The notes beneath the pieces were generated by a model that saw nothing but the letters and a program-made list of their open reading frames with translations, made no database searches and had not been told where the DNA came from. From Nocardiopsis alba DSM 43377 (GTDB lineage Bacteria > Actinomycetota > Actinomycetes > Streptosporangiales > Streptosporangiaceae), in NCBI RefSeq assembly GCF_000341225.1, contig NZ_ANAC01000030.1:1-64000 (forward strand): a stretch of 64,000 nt of DNA, in the 5' to 3' direction. This document shows positions 1 to 7,865 of this stretch, in pieces (positions within the stretch are counted from its first letter, which is position 1; every line of letters begins with the position of its first letter). The translations under genes were made by a program, and so were the position numbers.

Positions 1-1
1 C

Positions 2-589
2 GTCCAGTACGCCTACACCGAGATCGCGGACGAGTGCCGCCACACCGTCATGTTCGCCAAGATGGTGAAGAAGCTCGGCTGGGAGGCGCACCGGCTCGAC
101 CCGGTCGCCTACCACCTGGGACGGGTCTTCAAGGCGATCGCCCACGGACCTCTGATCTTCGCGGGCGCCCTGTTCGTCGAGGAGGTGCTGGACCAGCTCC
201 AGCGCGAGGCCGTCCCGGACGAGCAGATCCTGCCCCTCGTACGCTCGGTCGCCCGGATCCACGTGACCGAGGAGGCCCGGCACATGCGCTACGCCCGTGA
301 GGAGTTCCAGCGCGACTGGGTGGAGCGGGGAGCCCTCAACAGGGCCTACAGCCGGATCGTCCTGGGGCTGGTCACCTACTACTCCGCCACCCGGCTCATC
401 AACCCGAAGGTCTACGCGCAGGTCGGACTCGACCCCAAGGAGGCCTACCGGGTCGCCCGCCGCAACCCCCACTGGATCGAGACCAAGACCTGGGCGGCCC
501 GCAAGGTCGTCGGCACCCTCGACACCGCGGGCGCCATCACCGGGCTGGGACGCTACTTCTGGAGGAAGGCCGGCCTCCTCGGCCGCTGA
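2..589 (+). CDS. AurF-type non-haem diiron oxygenase, N-terminus outside window
   Basis: The frame is open at the window edge, so the N-terminal part is missing; 195 residues are visible. They match the ferritin-like helical core of the AurF (p-aminobenzoate N-oxygenase) family of diiron enzymes. Candidate iron ligands are visible: E7 with DECRH (10-14), VEE (59-61) and H87-x-x-E-E-A-R-H94. Family members oxidise amines or hydroxylate small substrates using O2 and two irons; the substrate here is unknown. The gene is followed by a hairpin array and then a flavin monooxygenase, DUF4873 protein and alpha/beta hydrolase on the same strand, which suggests a small oxidative catabolic or tailoring cluster. 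Family call is firm, substrate is not. Confidence 0.8.
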   Translation, partial: VQYAYTEIADECRHTVMFAKMVKKLGWEAHRLDPVAYHLGRVFKAIAHGPLIFAGALFVEEVLDQLQREAVPDEQILPLVRSVARIHVTEEARHMRYAREEFQRDWVERGALNRAYSRIVLGLVTYYSATRLINPKVYAQVGLDPKEAYRVARRNPHWIETKTWAARKVVGTLDTAGAITGLGRYFWRKAGLLGR

Positions 590-605
590 CACCCGGGAAC
601 GAACA

Positions 606-804
606 CGGCCCCGCCTTCTCCGGGGCCGCTCCGACCACCGCCGAGGGACCGGACGTCCCTCTCCCGAACGCCGCCGTCGGAAGACGAAACGCGCCACGTC
701 TTCCGACGGCGGTCCCAGACGTCGGGTTCCGGGAGCGAACGCGCCACGCTCCCGGGGCCCGGCACCCCTCCCCTCGAAGGCGGAACGCGCCCCGCCTTCG
801 AGGG
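606..804 (+). repeat. Array of five stem-loops, three sharing an AACGCGCC loop
   Basis: The 274-bp gap between the diiron oxygenase and the monooxygenase is filled by consecutive perfect stem-loops. H1: 606-613 with 621-628. H2: 643-649 with 655-661. H3: 671-686 with 697-712 (16 bp), loop AAACGCGCCA. H4: 729-737 with 747-755 (9 bp), loop AACGCGCCA. H5: 771-782 with 793-804 (12 bp), loop GAACGCGCCC. The stems of H3-H5 are unrelated in sequence yet fully complementary, while their loops are nearly identical. H1 alone could be a terminator for the upstream gene. The repeated conserved loop suggests a structured RNA or DNA element recognised through the loop. No known element is recognised. Confidence 0.75.
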
Positions 805-863
805 TCATCCTCACCGGTCGGCCGGAGCGGACCGTCGGCCGGACGTACGAAGGGAAGAGCGAC

Positions 864-2387
864 GTGACCGAAGCAGTACCGCACTACCGGGTCGCCGTCA
901 TCGGCACCGGTTTCGCCGGGATCGGCATGGCGATCCGTCTCAGGCAGGCCGGGCTCGACGACTTCGTCGTCCTGGAACGGGCCGACGACATCGGCGGCAC
1001 CTGGCGGGACAACTCCTATCCGGGAGCCGCCTGCGACGTGCCCTCCCACCTGTACTCCTTCTCCTTCGCCCTCAACCCGGGCTGGAGCCGGACCTTCTCC
1101 CCCCAGCCCGAGATCCGGGACTACATGCGACGGGTCGCCGGAGAACACGGGATCCACCGCCACGTCCGGTACGGCAGCGACGTCAAGGCCGCCCGCTGGG
1201 AGCCCGCGGACAACCGCTGGCGGATCGAGACCGCGAGCGGCACCGTCACCGCGCAGTTCCTGATCAGCGGCGCGGGCCCCCTCGCCGACCCCGTACTGCC
1301 CGATATCAAAGGCATCGACACCTTCGAGGGGCGCCTCTTCCACTCCGCCGAGTGGGACCACGACCACGACCTGACCGGGCGGAAGGTGGCCGTGATCGGC
1401 ACCGGCGCCTCCGCCATCCAGTTCGTGCCCAGGATCCAGCCGAAGGTCGGCCGGTTGAGCCTGTTCCAGCGCACCGCCCCGTGGGTGATGTTCCGGCACG
1501 ACCGCGACATCACCCGCCTGGAGAGCTGGCTCTACCGGAACATCCCCGGAGCCCAGCAGGTCGCCCGCAAGAGCATCTACTGGGGTCGCGAGACCTACAT
1601 CCTCGGTTTCGCGAAGAACCCCCGGCTGTTGGGCATCGTGGAACGCCTGGGCCGGGCCAACATCGACCGTTCGGTCAAGGACCCCGAACTGCGACGCAAG
1701 CTCACCCCGACCTTCCGCGCCGGGTGCAAGCGCATCCTGATGTCCAACGACTACTACCCCGCCCTCGCCCGACCCAACGTCGACGTGGTCACCGACGGGA
1801 TCGTCGAGATCCGGCCGAACTCCGTGGTCACCCGGGACGCGTCCGGGGCCGAGACCGAGCACGAGGTCGACACGATCATCCTCGGAACCGGCTTCCAGGT
1901 CACCGACCCGCCCATCGCCCACCGCATCCACGACGCACGCGGCCGCTCCCTCGCCGAGCACTGGGGCGCCGACGTCCAGGCCTTCCGCGGCACCACCGTC
2001 AACGGTTTCCCGAACGCGTTCGTCCTCGCCGGGCCCAACACCGGGCTGGGGCACACGTCGCAGGTCTTCATGATCGAGGCCCAGATCCGGTACACGATGG
2101 AGGCGCTCAAGTACGCCTGCCGCAACCGTGTGGACCGTCTGGAGCCCCGGGCCGAGGCCCAGCGCGCCTACAACGAGATGGTGCACAGGTCGATGCGGGG
2201 CACCGTCTGGGTGACCGGCGGCTGTGACAGCTGGTACCTGAACGAGGAGGGCCGCAACACCACGCTGTGGCCCACCTTCACCTGGAACTACGCGCTGCGC
2301 ACCCGCTGGTTCGACCCGCACAACTACGACCTGCGCCGTATCCGTTCGGCGAGGAGGGACGAGGCCGCGGCCCGGTCCGCGGTCTGA
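864..2387 (+). CDS. Flavin-containing (Baeyer-Villiger-type) monooxygenase
   Basis: A 507-residue FAD/NADPH monooxygenase. The FAD-binding GTGFAG lies at residues 14-19, followed by DDIGGTWRDNSYPG typical of class B flavoproteins. The Baeyer-Villiger fingerprint F-x-G-x3-H-x3-W is present as FEGRLFHSAEW near residue 153, and the NADPH site GTGASA follows. Such enzymes insert oxygen next to ketones or oxidise heteroatoms; the substrate is not predictable. The start is the GTG at 864, preceded by an AAGGGAAGAG SD; the frame is open further upstream but that part overlaps the diiron oxygenase and the hairpin array. The next gene starts 15 bp downstream behind AGGAGG, so the two are probably co-transcribed. 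Confidence 0.88.
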   Translation: MTEAVPHYRVAVIGTGFAGIGMAIRLRQAGLDDFVVLERADDIGGTWRDNSYPGAACDVPSHLYSFSFALNPGWSRTFSPQPEIRDYMRRVAGEHGIHRHVRYGSDVKAARWEPADNRWRIETASGTVTAQFLISGAGPLADPVLPDIKGIDTFEGRLFHSAEWDHDHDLTGRKVAVIGTGASAIQFVPRIQPKVGRLSLFQRTAPWVMFRHDRDITRLESWLYRNIPGAQQVARKSIYWGRETYILGFAKNPRLLGIVERLGRANIDRSVKDPELRRKLTPTFRAGCKRILMSNDYYPALARPNVDVVTDGIVEIRPNSVVTRDASGAETEHEVDTIILGTGFQVTDPPIAHRIHDARGRSLAEHWGADVQAFRGTTVNGFPNAFVLAGPNTGLGHTSQVFMIEAQIRYTMEALKYACRNRVDRLEPRAEAQRAYNEMVHRSMRGTVWVTGGCDSWYLNEEGRNTTLWPTFTWNYALRTRWFDPHNYDLRRIRSARRDEAAARSAV

Positions 2388-2402
2388 CGAAGGAGGAACA
2401 CC

Positions 2403-2735
2403 ATGAGCGGGTTCGGTGACGACGAGGAGGAGTACCGGGGCACGGTCACGGTCCTGTTCTCCGAGGAGGCCGAGGAGGGCGTGGAGGTCGCGGCGCACCT
2501 GGCCGGCCACTTCTCCCCCCTCACCGGCGACTACCGGTGGACCGGCCGTCTCGCCGCGGAGCCCGGGATCACCAAGGCCTACGAGGACGGTGTGCGCACC
2601 GTCGTGGTCCGCACACCGGACGGCCACAAGGGCGTGGGCACCCTCGACGCGCCCAACCTGTGGGGCGGTCACCCGGTCAACGGAGCGGGCGCCCCTCCCT
2701 TCGCGGTCCCCCGGATCGTCATCGAGGACGACTGA
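2403..2735 (+). CDS. DUF4873-like small protein
   Basis: A 110-residue acidic protein that resembles the DUF4873 family, a domain often found beside or fused to actinobacterial flavin monooxygenases. It carries a beta-rich core (YRGTVTVLF, DYRWTGRL, VRTVVVRTPDG, VGTLDAPNLWG) and no signal peptide or membrane segment. A strong AGGAGG SD sits 8 bp before the ATG. Its place directly behind the monooxygenase fits a partner or accessory role, but no biochemical function is established that I can name. The call rests on length, context and motif similarity. Confidence 0.6.
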   Translation: MSGFGDDEEEYRGTVTVLFSEEAEEGVEVAAHLAGHFSPLTGDYRWTGRLAAEPGITKAYEDGVRTVVVRTPDGHKGVGTLDAPNLWGGHPVNGAGAPPFAVPRIVIEDD

Positions 2736-2858
2736 CGACCGAGGGGGACACAAGACGTCCCTCCAGGCCACGCGCCGACCTGGAGGGACACCCTCACCGC
2801 GCCGCGGCGGCCCCGCAGGCCGTCGCGGCGCGTCCGTTCCGGATCCGTCATTCGAGAG

Positions 2859-3761
2859 GTGATCCCCATCGCGACACGACACGTGGACCACGCACAGGAA
2901 CTCCAGGTCCACTCCGCCGACGGCACCCGACTCCACGTGGAGGTCCGCGGTCCGGCCGACGGCCCGACCGTGGTCCTCTCCCATTGCTGGTCGACCTCCC
3001 TCGCCTCCTGGGGGCCCGTGGTCCGCAGACTCGACGAGAACCTGCGGGTGGTCCTCTACGACCAGCGCGGGCACGGCCGCAGCCAGACCCCGCTCACACG
3101 GGCCGGATACGGCACCGGGAAACTGGCCGACGACCTGTGCGCCGTGCTGGAGGCCACCGTCCCCGAGGGCGAGAAGGTCCTGGTGGCGGGGCACAGCATG
3201 GGCGGTATGACCATCATGGCCTCGGCCCCGCGCGCGGTCTTCCGCGACAGGGTCGCCGCGGTGCTGCTCACCAACACCGGCTGCACCGACCTGGCCCGCA
3301 GGTCGACCGCGATCCCGCTGCCCGGCCCCCTGGGCACCCTGGGGTCGAGGATCTTTCTGACCGCTCCGCTCCCTCTGGGCCCCGCCAACCCGGTCAGCGC
3401 GAGGATCTTCAAGTACCTCGTCATGGGCGGCGGCGCCGACAAGGCCACCCGGCGGCTGTGCGCCAGGCTGGTCCACGACTGCGGCGGTGTCCCCCGCGGC
3501 GAGTGGGGTCGGGTCCTCACCACCCTGGACCTGGACGACTCCGTCCGGCGGATCACGGCGCCCACCATCGTGGTCGGCGGCACCGAGGACAAGCTCACCC
3601 CGCTCTGGCACGCCCGCCACATCGGCGATCTCGTCCAGAACCTGGAGGAGGTCCGGGAGATCCCCGGGCTGGGTCACATGGGACCGTTGGAGGCTCCGGA
3701 GGTGCTGGCCGAACTGGTCGACAAGCTCGTCGTCGCCCACGTCGCGCCCCGCTCCGCCTGA
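2859..3761 (+). CDS. Alpha/beta-fold hydrolase
   Basis: A 300-residue hydrolase. The nucleophile elbow GHSMGG, an Asp in GGTEDKLTPLW and the catalytic His in GLGHMGPLE give a complete Ser-Asp-His triad, and the oxyanion region is LSHCWSTSLASW. The cap region between the elbow and the acid is long, as in esterases and epoxide or lactone hydrolases. Start is GTG at 2859 with a weak GAGAGG SD. It follows the monooxygenase pair, so hydrolysis of an ester or lactone made by the Baeyer-Villiger enzyme is a reasonable inference. It converges on the DUF1537 gene with a 15-bp gap. Confidence 0.85.
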   Translation: MIPIATRHVDHAQELQVHSADGTRLHVEVRGPADGPTVVLSHCWSTSLASWGPVVRRLDENLRVVLYDQRGHGRSQTPLTRAGYGTGKLADDLCAVLEATVPEGEKVLVAGHSMGGMTIMASAPRAVFRDRVAAVLLTNTGCTDLARRSTAIPLPGPLGTLGSRIFLTAPLPLGPANPVSARIFKYLVMGGGADKATRRLCARLVHDCGGVPRGEWGRVLTTLDLDDSVRRITAPTIVVGGTEDKLTPLWHARHIGDLVQNLEEVREIPGLGHMGPLEAPEVLAELVDKLVVAHVAPRSA

Positions 3762-3776
3762 ACGGGCCGTCCCCGC

Positions 3777-5129
3777 TCAGAGGTCGGGGGTGGGGATCAC
3801 GTGCTCGGAGACCTCGGAATGGACCTGGTGGAGGCGTGCCTGGACCGCCCGACGGAGCTTGGCCAGGCACTCGACCAGGGTGATGTCGTCGCCCACCATG
3901 CCGCCCTTGGCGATGGCGGGCGTGCCGTCGAGGGGCCCTCCGCTCAGGTGTCCGTGCACGGCCAGGGGGACCACCTCGCCCCCCACGTCGAAGGCGTGCA
4001 CGCCCAGCTCGTCGAGGACGCTGGCGGCCAGGTCGCCGCCGGTCAGATAGAGCCCGCTGGGCAGGGCGTGCGCGCCGACGGTGTCGGCGAGCTCGTCGAC
4101 CGCCTCGGAGACCACGCTCGCCAGACGCCCGGGCAGTTCCGCCCGGGCCTGGGGCGGAAGCCCTCTGATCCGCTCCGAGGACGTGGTCACCCGCAGCACG
4201 CACAGCTCGGGGAAGCCGGAGGAGGACAGGTGCTCGATGAGCCGGGCCGTGACACGGTCCGCGTGATCGCTCTCGGGGTCGCTCAGTTCGACGGCGTCCA
4301 CGTCGACGAAGCGGACCGCGCCGGTGCGGGCCACCGTGGCGAGCTGGCGGCGGGTGAGATCGGTGGTGCTGCCGGTCACCGCCAACAGCGGGCCCCGACT
4401 CCCCGCCTGGCCCCGCAGGCGTAGGGCGTAGGCCAACAGGGCGCCCGTCGTCCCCGGATCGACCGCCACCCACACGACGCCCTCGGAATGATGCGCCGCG
4501 GCCGCCGCCTCAGCGATGTCGGTGAGATGCTGTTCGGAGGTCGCGTCGCACACGACCACCGGTTCGTCTCCGGCGAGCAGCTCGGCGGTGAGCATCTCCC
4601 GGGTGACCTGTCGCAGGGGCACGTGGCGCACGGCGAGGTCGCTCTGGGCGCGCAGGATGTCCTCGACCACGCTCGTGGTCATCGGCGAGAGCGGATCCAA
4701 GGCCACCTCGGTATCCTCCAGCGGACTGCCGTGGAGGAACTGGGAGCCGCCCTCGGTGGTCCGCCCCGCTCCGGGAAAGGCCGGGGTGAACAGAACGCGC
4801 ACACGGGTTCCGGGCCCCACCCCGTCTCGTACGGCCTCGTAGGCGGCCTCGACCTCGGCGCCCACGTTCCCGCGCAGCGTGGTGTCGGTGCGCTTGACCA
4901 CCAGCCCGACCGGCCACACCGCCTCGATGACGTCGGTGACCAGGTCGGCCGCCTGTTCCCCGGGCACGTGGCGACTGTCCAGGTTGGCCACGACCACGTC
5001 GTAGTCCCCCGCGACCCGGCTGACGTGCTCCGGGGTCACGGTGGCCACCCGCATCCCGGTGCGGGCGAACCTGGCACCGGTGGCGTTGGCCCCGGTGAGG
5101 TCGTCGGCGACCACGAGAACCTGGGCCAC
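3777..5129 (-). CDS. DUF1537 four-carbon acid sugar kinase family protein
   Basis: A 450-residue protein of the DUF1537 (OtnK/DtnK/LtnD-like) ATP-dependent kinase family, which phosphorylates four-carbon sugar acids such as erythronate and threonate. The N-terminal domain begins with VVADDLTGANATGARFARTG, the family signature; the C-terminal nucleotide-binding domain contains LYLTGGDLAASVLDELG. Start is taken as the GTG at 5129 behind GAAGGAGAC; the frame is open 36 bp further. Family partners (PdxA2, aldolase, isomerase genes) are not beside it, so the substrate is uncertain. Confidence 0.8.
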   Translation of the reverse strand: MAQVLVVADDLTGANATGARFARTGMRVATVTPEHVSRVAGDYDVVVANLDSRHVPGEQAADLVTDVIEAVWPVGLVVKRTDTTLRGNVGAEVEAAYEAVRDGVGPGTRVRVLFTPAFPGAGRTTEGGSQFLHGSPLEDTEVALDPLSPMTTSVVEDILRAQSDLAVRHVPLRQVTREMLTAELLAGDEPVVVCDATSEQHLTDIAEAAAAAHHSEGVVWVAVDPGTTGALLAYALRLRGQAGSRGPLLAVTGSTTDLTRRQLATVARTGAVRFVDVDAVELSDPESDHADRVTARLIEHLSSSGFPELCVLRVTTSSERIRGLPPQARAELPGRLASVVSEAVDELADTVGAHALPSGLYLTGGDLAASVLDELGVHAFDVGGEVVPLAVHGHLSGGPLDGTPAIAKGGMVGDDITLVECLAKLRRAVQARLHQVHSEVSEHVIPTPDL

Positions 5130-5296
5130 GGCGTGTCTCCTTCGGTGTGTGAAAAGCCTGGGCAACCTCCCTCCAACATAGGGCCACGGGGGAGGAGGGA
5201 GGTCGCCCGAGGACGATCCGGAGGGCGCCCCGCACGATGGGGCCCGCTCGAACGCACGGCTCGACCGGGCCCCTCGCCCCTCCTCGGATCACCGGG

Positions 5297-6178
5297 TCAC
5301 CCGGCCCGCAGCTCCTCGTAGATCCGATCGGAGTTCTCGTTCCCGTATCCGGCCTCGATCTGGGCGAGGACGAGCGCCCGTGTCATCTCGATCGGCCCGG
5401 GAGAGACCCCCTGCTCGGCCGAGGCGCGCGCGATGGTGTCCAAGGCCGTGGCGGTCCATTCGAGGCTCTGCCCGGGCCCCGTGTAGTCGCCCTCGTCGAT
5501 CACCTTCGCCGTCATCGGGAACACCCCGGTCATGGCGGACAGGAGCCGTGCGGATCGATGGGCGAACTCCTCCGCGGTGACCCCCGCCGACGTGACCATG
5601 GCGGCCCCGTGCGCGAAACCGGTGAACATCGTGTACATCCCCGACAGGAGGGCCAGGTCGAACAGCGACGCCGCCCCGTGGTCCGCTCCGTCGTAGGTGG
5701 CGCTCCCCCAGACCTCGAAGAGGGTCCTGTGGCGTCCGAAGGCCTCGGCGGACCCGCTGTAGAGGAGCGACGCCTCGGGGGCGCCGATCATCGACGGGGT
5801 CGCCATGATGGCGCCGTCGAGGTGCTCGATGCCCCGTTCCTCGGCCCATCCGCCCAGCCATCGGGCCTCGTTCGGGGTCGTCGTGGTGAGGTCGACCAGA
5901 GTCCTGCCGGCCAGGTCGGCGCCCACCGGTTCGAGTGTCTCCCGCACCGACGCGTGGTCGAAGAGGCAGGTGACGACGGTCGTCGCGGCGGTGACCGCCT
6001 CCCGTACCGTCTCCGCTCGCCGTGCCCCGCGTTCCACGAGCTCCGTGTCCCGGCCCGGGGTCCGGTTCCAGACCGTCACCGGATGTCCGGCGTCGAGGAG
6101 CCGTTCCGCGAGTACCCGCCCCATCGCGCCGAGCCCCAGAAGGGCGACCGATCCCTTCGTCACCCCGTCGTTCTTCAT
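5297..6178 (-). CDS. NADP-dependent imine-reductase-like oxidoreductase
   Basis: A 293-residue member of the beta-hydroxyacid dehydrogenase/imine reductase superfamily. The Rossmann motif GLGAMG is at 15-20 and NRTPGR (38-43) suggests NADP(H). Where beta-hydroxyacid dehydrogenases have a catalytic Lys, this protein has Asp174 in ASLFDLALLSG, the arrangement typical of imine reductases. Such enzymes reduce cyclic imines; the physiological substrate is usually unknown. Start is ATG 6178; a GTG 12 bp upstream is an alternative. The gene is divergent from an HxlR regulator across a 115-bp region with repeated half-sites, so control by that regulator is likely. Confidence 0.8.
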   Translation of the reverse strand: MKNDGVTKGSVALLGLGAMGRVLAERLLDAGHPVTVWNRTPGRDTELVERGARRAETVREAVTAATTVVTCLFDHASVRETLEPVGADLAGRTLVDLTTTTPNEARWLGGWAEERGIEHLDGAIMATPSMIGAPEASLLYSGSAEAFGRHRTLFEVWGSATYDGADHGAASLFDLALLSGMYTMFTGFAHGAAMVTSAGVTAEEFAHRSARLLSAMTGVFPMTAKVIDEGDYTGPGQSLEWTATALDTIARASAEQGVSPGPIEMTRALVLAQIEAGYGNENSDRIYEELRAG

Positions 6179-6241
6179 CTCGTTCTCCACTTCGTTCTCT
6201 CGGATGCCCCCATCGTGATCGGCTCGGATACGTTTGCGGAA

Positions 6242-6282
6242 GTACGCACTTTTTACTGGGGTACGCACCTTCGGGTAAGTAC
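6242..6282. promoter_or_regulatory. Repeated GTAC-type half-sites, probable HxlR operator
   Basis: GTACGCAC occurs at 6242-6249 and again at 6261-6268, a 19-bp step. The second copy is followed by the inverted near-copy GTAAGTAC at 6275-6282, giving an imperfect palindrome GTACGCAC-N6-GTAAGTAC. It lies between the divergent imine-reductase-like and HxlR genes and ends directly before the HxlR ribosome binding site (AGGAGG, 6283-6288). HxlR-family proteins commonly bind such palindromes next to their own gene, so autoregulation and control of the reductase is the likely role. Confidence 0.6.
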
Positions 6283-6293
6283 AGGAGGCCACG

Positions 6294-6683
6294 ATGACCC
6301 GAGCACCGAGACGTGGACCCTACGTCTGTGGCCTCGACGCCGCCATGGACGTGGTGAGCGGCAAGTGGAAGGTCCTGATCCTCTGGGAGCTGGAACATCA
6401 CGGGATCCGCCGGTTCGCGGAACTCCGTCGCGGCCTGACCGGGGTCAGCGAGAAGATGCTGACCCAGCACCTGCGGGAGATGGAGCAGGACGGGCTGATC
6501 CACCGAGAGGTCCATCCGGAGGTGCCGCCGCGGGTGGAGTACTCCCTGACCGAGCACGGGATCGCGCTCAACCGGGCCCTCGAACCGCTCGGGTTCTGGG
6601 GAAGGGACCGTCTACGCCGCGAGGGGATCTCCACCGTCGAACGCGAGGGAGTCGTCGAACGCCGGTGCACCGCCGCCTCGTGA
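6294..6683 (+). CDS. HxlR-family transcriptional regulator
   Basis: A 129-residue MarR-like winged-helix protein of the HxlR family. It has the family core: a Cys near the N-terminus (GPYVCGLDAAMDVVSGKWK), ILWEL, RFAELRR, GVSEKMLTQHLREMEQDGLI and RVEYSLTEHG. HxlR proteins often sense reactive electrophiles through that Cys (Cys12 here), although this is not proven for this branch. The ATG has a near-ideal AGGAGG SD. It is divergent from the imine-reductase-like gene and probably controls it and itself through the repeats just upstream. Confidence 0.9.
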   Translation: MTRAPRRGPYVCGLDAAMDVVSGKWKVLILWELEHHGIRRFAELRRGLTGVSEKMLTQHLREMEQDGLIHREVHPEVPPRVEYSLTEHGIALNRALEPLGFWGRDRLRREGISTVEREGVVERRCTAAS

Positions 6684-6692
6684 CGCTCGCGC

Positions 6693-7799
6693 TCAACCGA
6701 TGGGGAGCTCCACCACGGAGCGGGTACGGGCACTGCGACGGGCGGCCTCGATGATCTCCAGTCCGTGGATCACCTCGTGCGGGTCGACCGGCAGCGGATC
6801 GGCCTCGCCCACCGCGTCGCGCACGCCCGCGTAGAACTCCTGGTAGGCGCCGCGCACGGCGGGGACCTTCTCGGTACGACCGTCGATGGAGAGCGTCCCC
6901 CACCGGTCCTCGGGCGACTCTCCCCAGTCGGCCGCGTCCGGGCGCTCCCCCGCGACCAACCGGGCCTCCTGCCCGTCCATGCCCCACGTCGTATAGGCGC
7001 CCCGATCGCCCAACACCCGGAAGCGAGGCCCCTCCTGCGCGCTCAGGGCGCTCATCCACAGATGGGAGCGGGTGCCGCGCGCGTGCTGTAGGGCGAGGAA
7101 GACGTCGTCGTCCGCGCGCACGCCCTCGCGTCGGGCGTCCACCTCGGCGTAGACGGACACGACCGGCCCGAACAGGTTGACGGCCTGGTCGATCAGATGC
7201 GGCCCCAGGTCGTAGAGGATCCCCGCGCCGTCCTCCGCCTCTCCGCTCTCCCGCCAGGTGTCCTTGGCCCGGGGACGCCAGCGTTCGAAGCGCGATTCGA
7301 AACGGTGCACACGCCCCAGCGTGCCCTCCTCGATGAGCCCCCACAGGGTGAGGAAGTCGGCGTCCCACCGCCGGTTCTGGTAGACGGTGAGCACCTGGCC
7401 GAGCTCTCCGGCCAGGTCGGTCAGCTCGCGGGCCCGAGCCGAGGTGAGCGCGAACGGTTTGTCCACGACCACCGCGAGCCCGGCCTCCATCGCCGCGCGG
7501 GCCAGCGGCGCGTGGGTGTCGTTGGGGGTGCTGATCACGGCGATCTCGTAGCGGCCGGCGTCGGCCCACAGGTCCTCGACGGTGGGGTGGACGGTGATGC
7601 CCGGATAGCGTTCCGAGGCCGAGCGGGCCCGCTCGGGGTCCCCGGTGACCACGGCGGACAGGCACAGTCCGGGTACCGCGTCGATGAGCGGGGCGTGGAA
7701 GACCTCGCCGCCCTTGCCGTAGCCGATGAGGGCGACGTGCAACTCGGGTCCATCGTGTGCGGGAGCGCCCTGGAACGGGCCGTCGATCGCGTTGGCCAT
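6693..7799 (-). CDS. Gfo/Idh/MocA-family oxidoreductase
   Basis: A 368-residue NAD(P)-dependent oxidoreductase. The N-terminal Rossmann fold contains ALIGYGKGGEVFHAPLI; the family motif VVDKPFA, with the catalytic-region Lys, follows; then comes the C-terminal alpha/beta domain with GILYDLGPHLIDQAV. Most members act on sugars, inositols or their derivatives. The start is the ATG at 7799; the frame is open 42 bp further without a convincing SD. It shares its strand with the kinase-like gene upstream, 66 bp away, so the two may be co-transcribed. Substrate unknown. Confidence 0.85.
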   Translation of the reverse strand: MANAIDGPFQGAPAHDGPELHVALIGYGKGGEVFHAPLIDAVPGLCLSAVVTGDPERARSASERYPGITVHPTVEDLWADAGRYEIAVISTPNDTHAPLARAAMEAGLAVVVDKPFALTSARARELTDLAGELGQVLTVYQNRRWDADFLTLWGLIEEGTLGRVHRFESRFERWRPRAKDTWRESGEAEDGAGILYDLGPHLIDQAVNLFGPVVSVYAEVDARREGVRADDDVFLALQHARGTRSHLWMSALSAQEGPRFRVLGDRGAYTTWGMDGQEARLVAGERPDAADWGESPEDRWGTLSIDGRTEKVPAVRGAYQEFYAGVRDAVGEADPLPVDPHEVIHGLEIIEAARRSARTRSVVELPIG

Positions 7800-7865
7800 G
7801 GGTCCAATGTACGGCTCCGGCCGGGGCGGGGCCCGTCTCACCCGCTCGGAGAGCCCGCCGTTCCC

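Noticed and set aside
606..804. CRISPR array
   Set aside because: The repeated unit is only the loop of hairpins with different stems; there are no direct repeats of 25-40 bp, no regular spacers and no cas genes.
537..3740. Very long open frame on the minus strand opposite the monooxygenase and hydrolase genes
   Set aside because: It is antisense to genes with clear motifs; its composition (Gly, Arg, Asp, Val rich, no motifs) is what third-position GC produces in such DNA.
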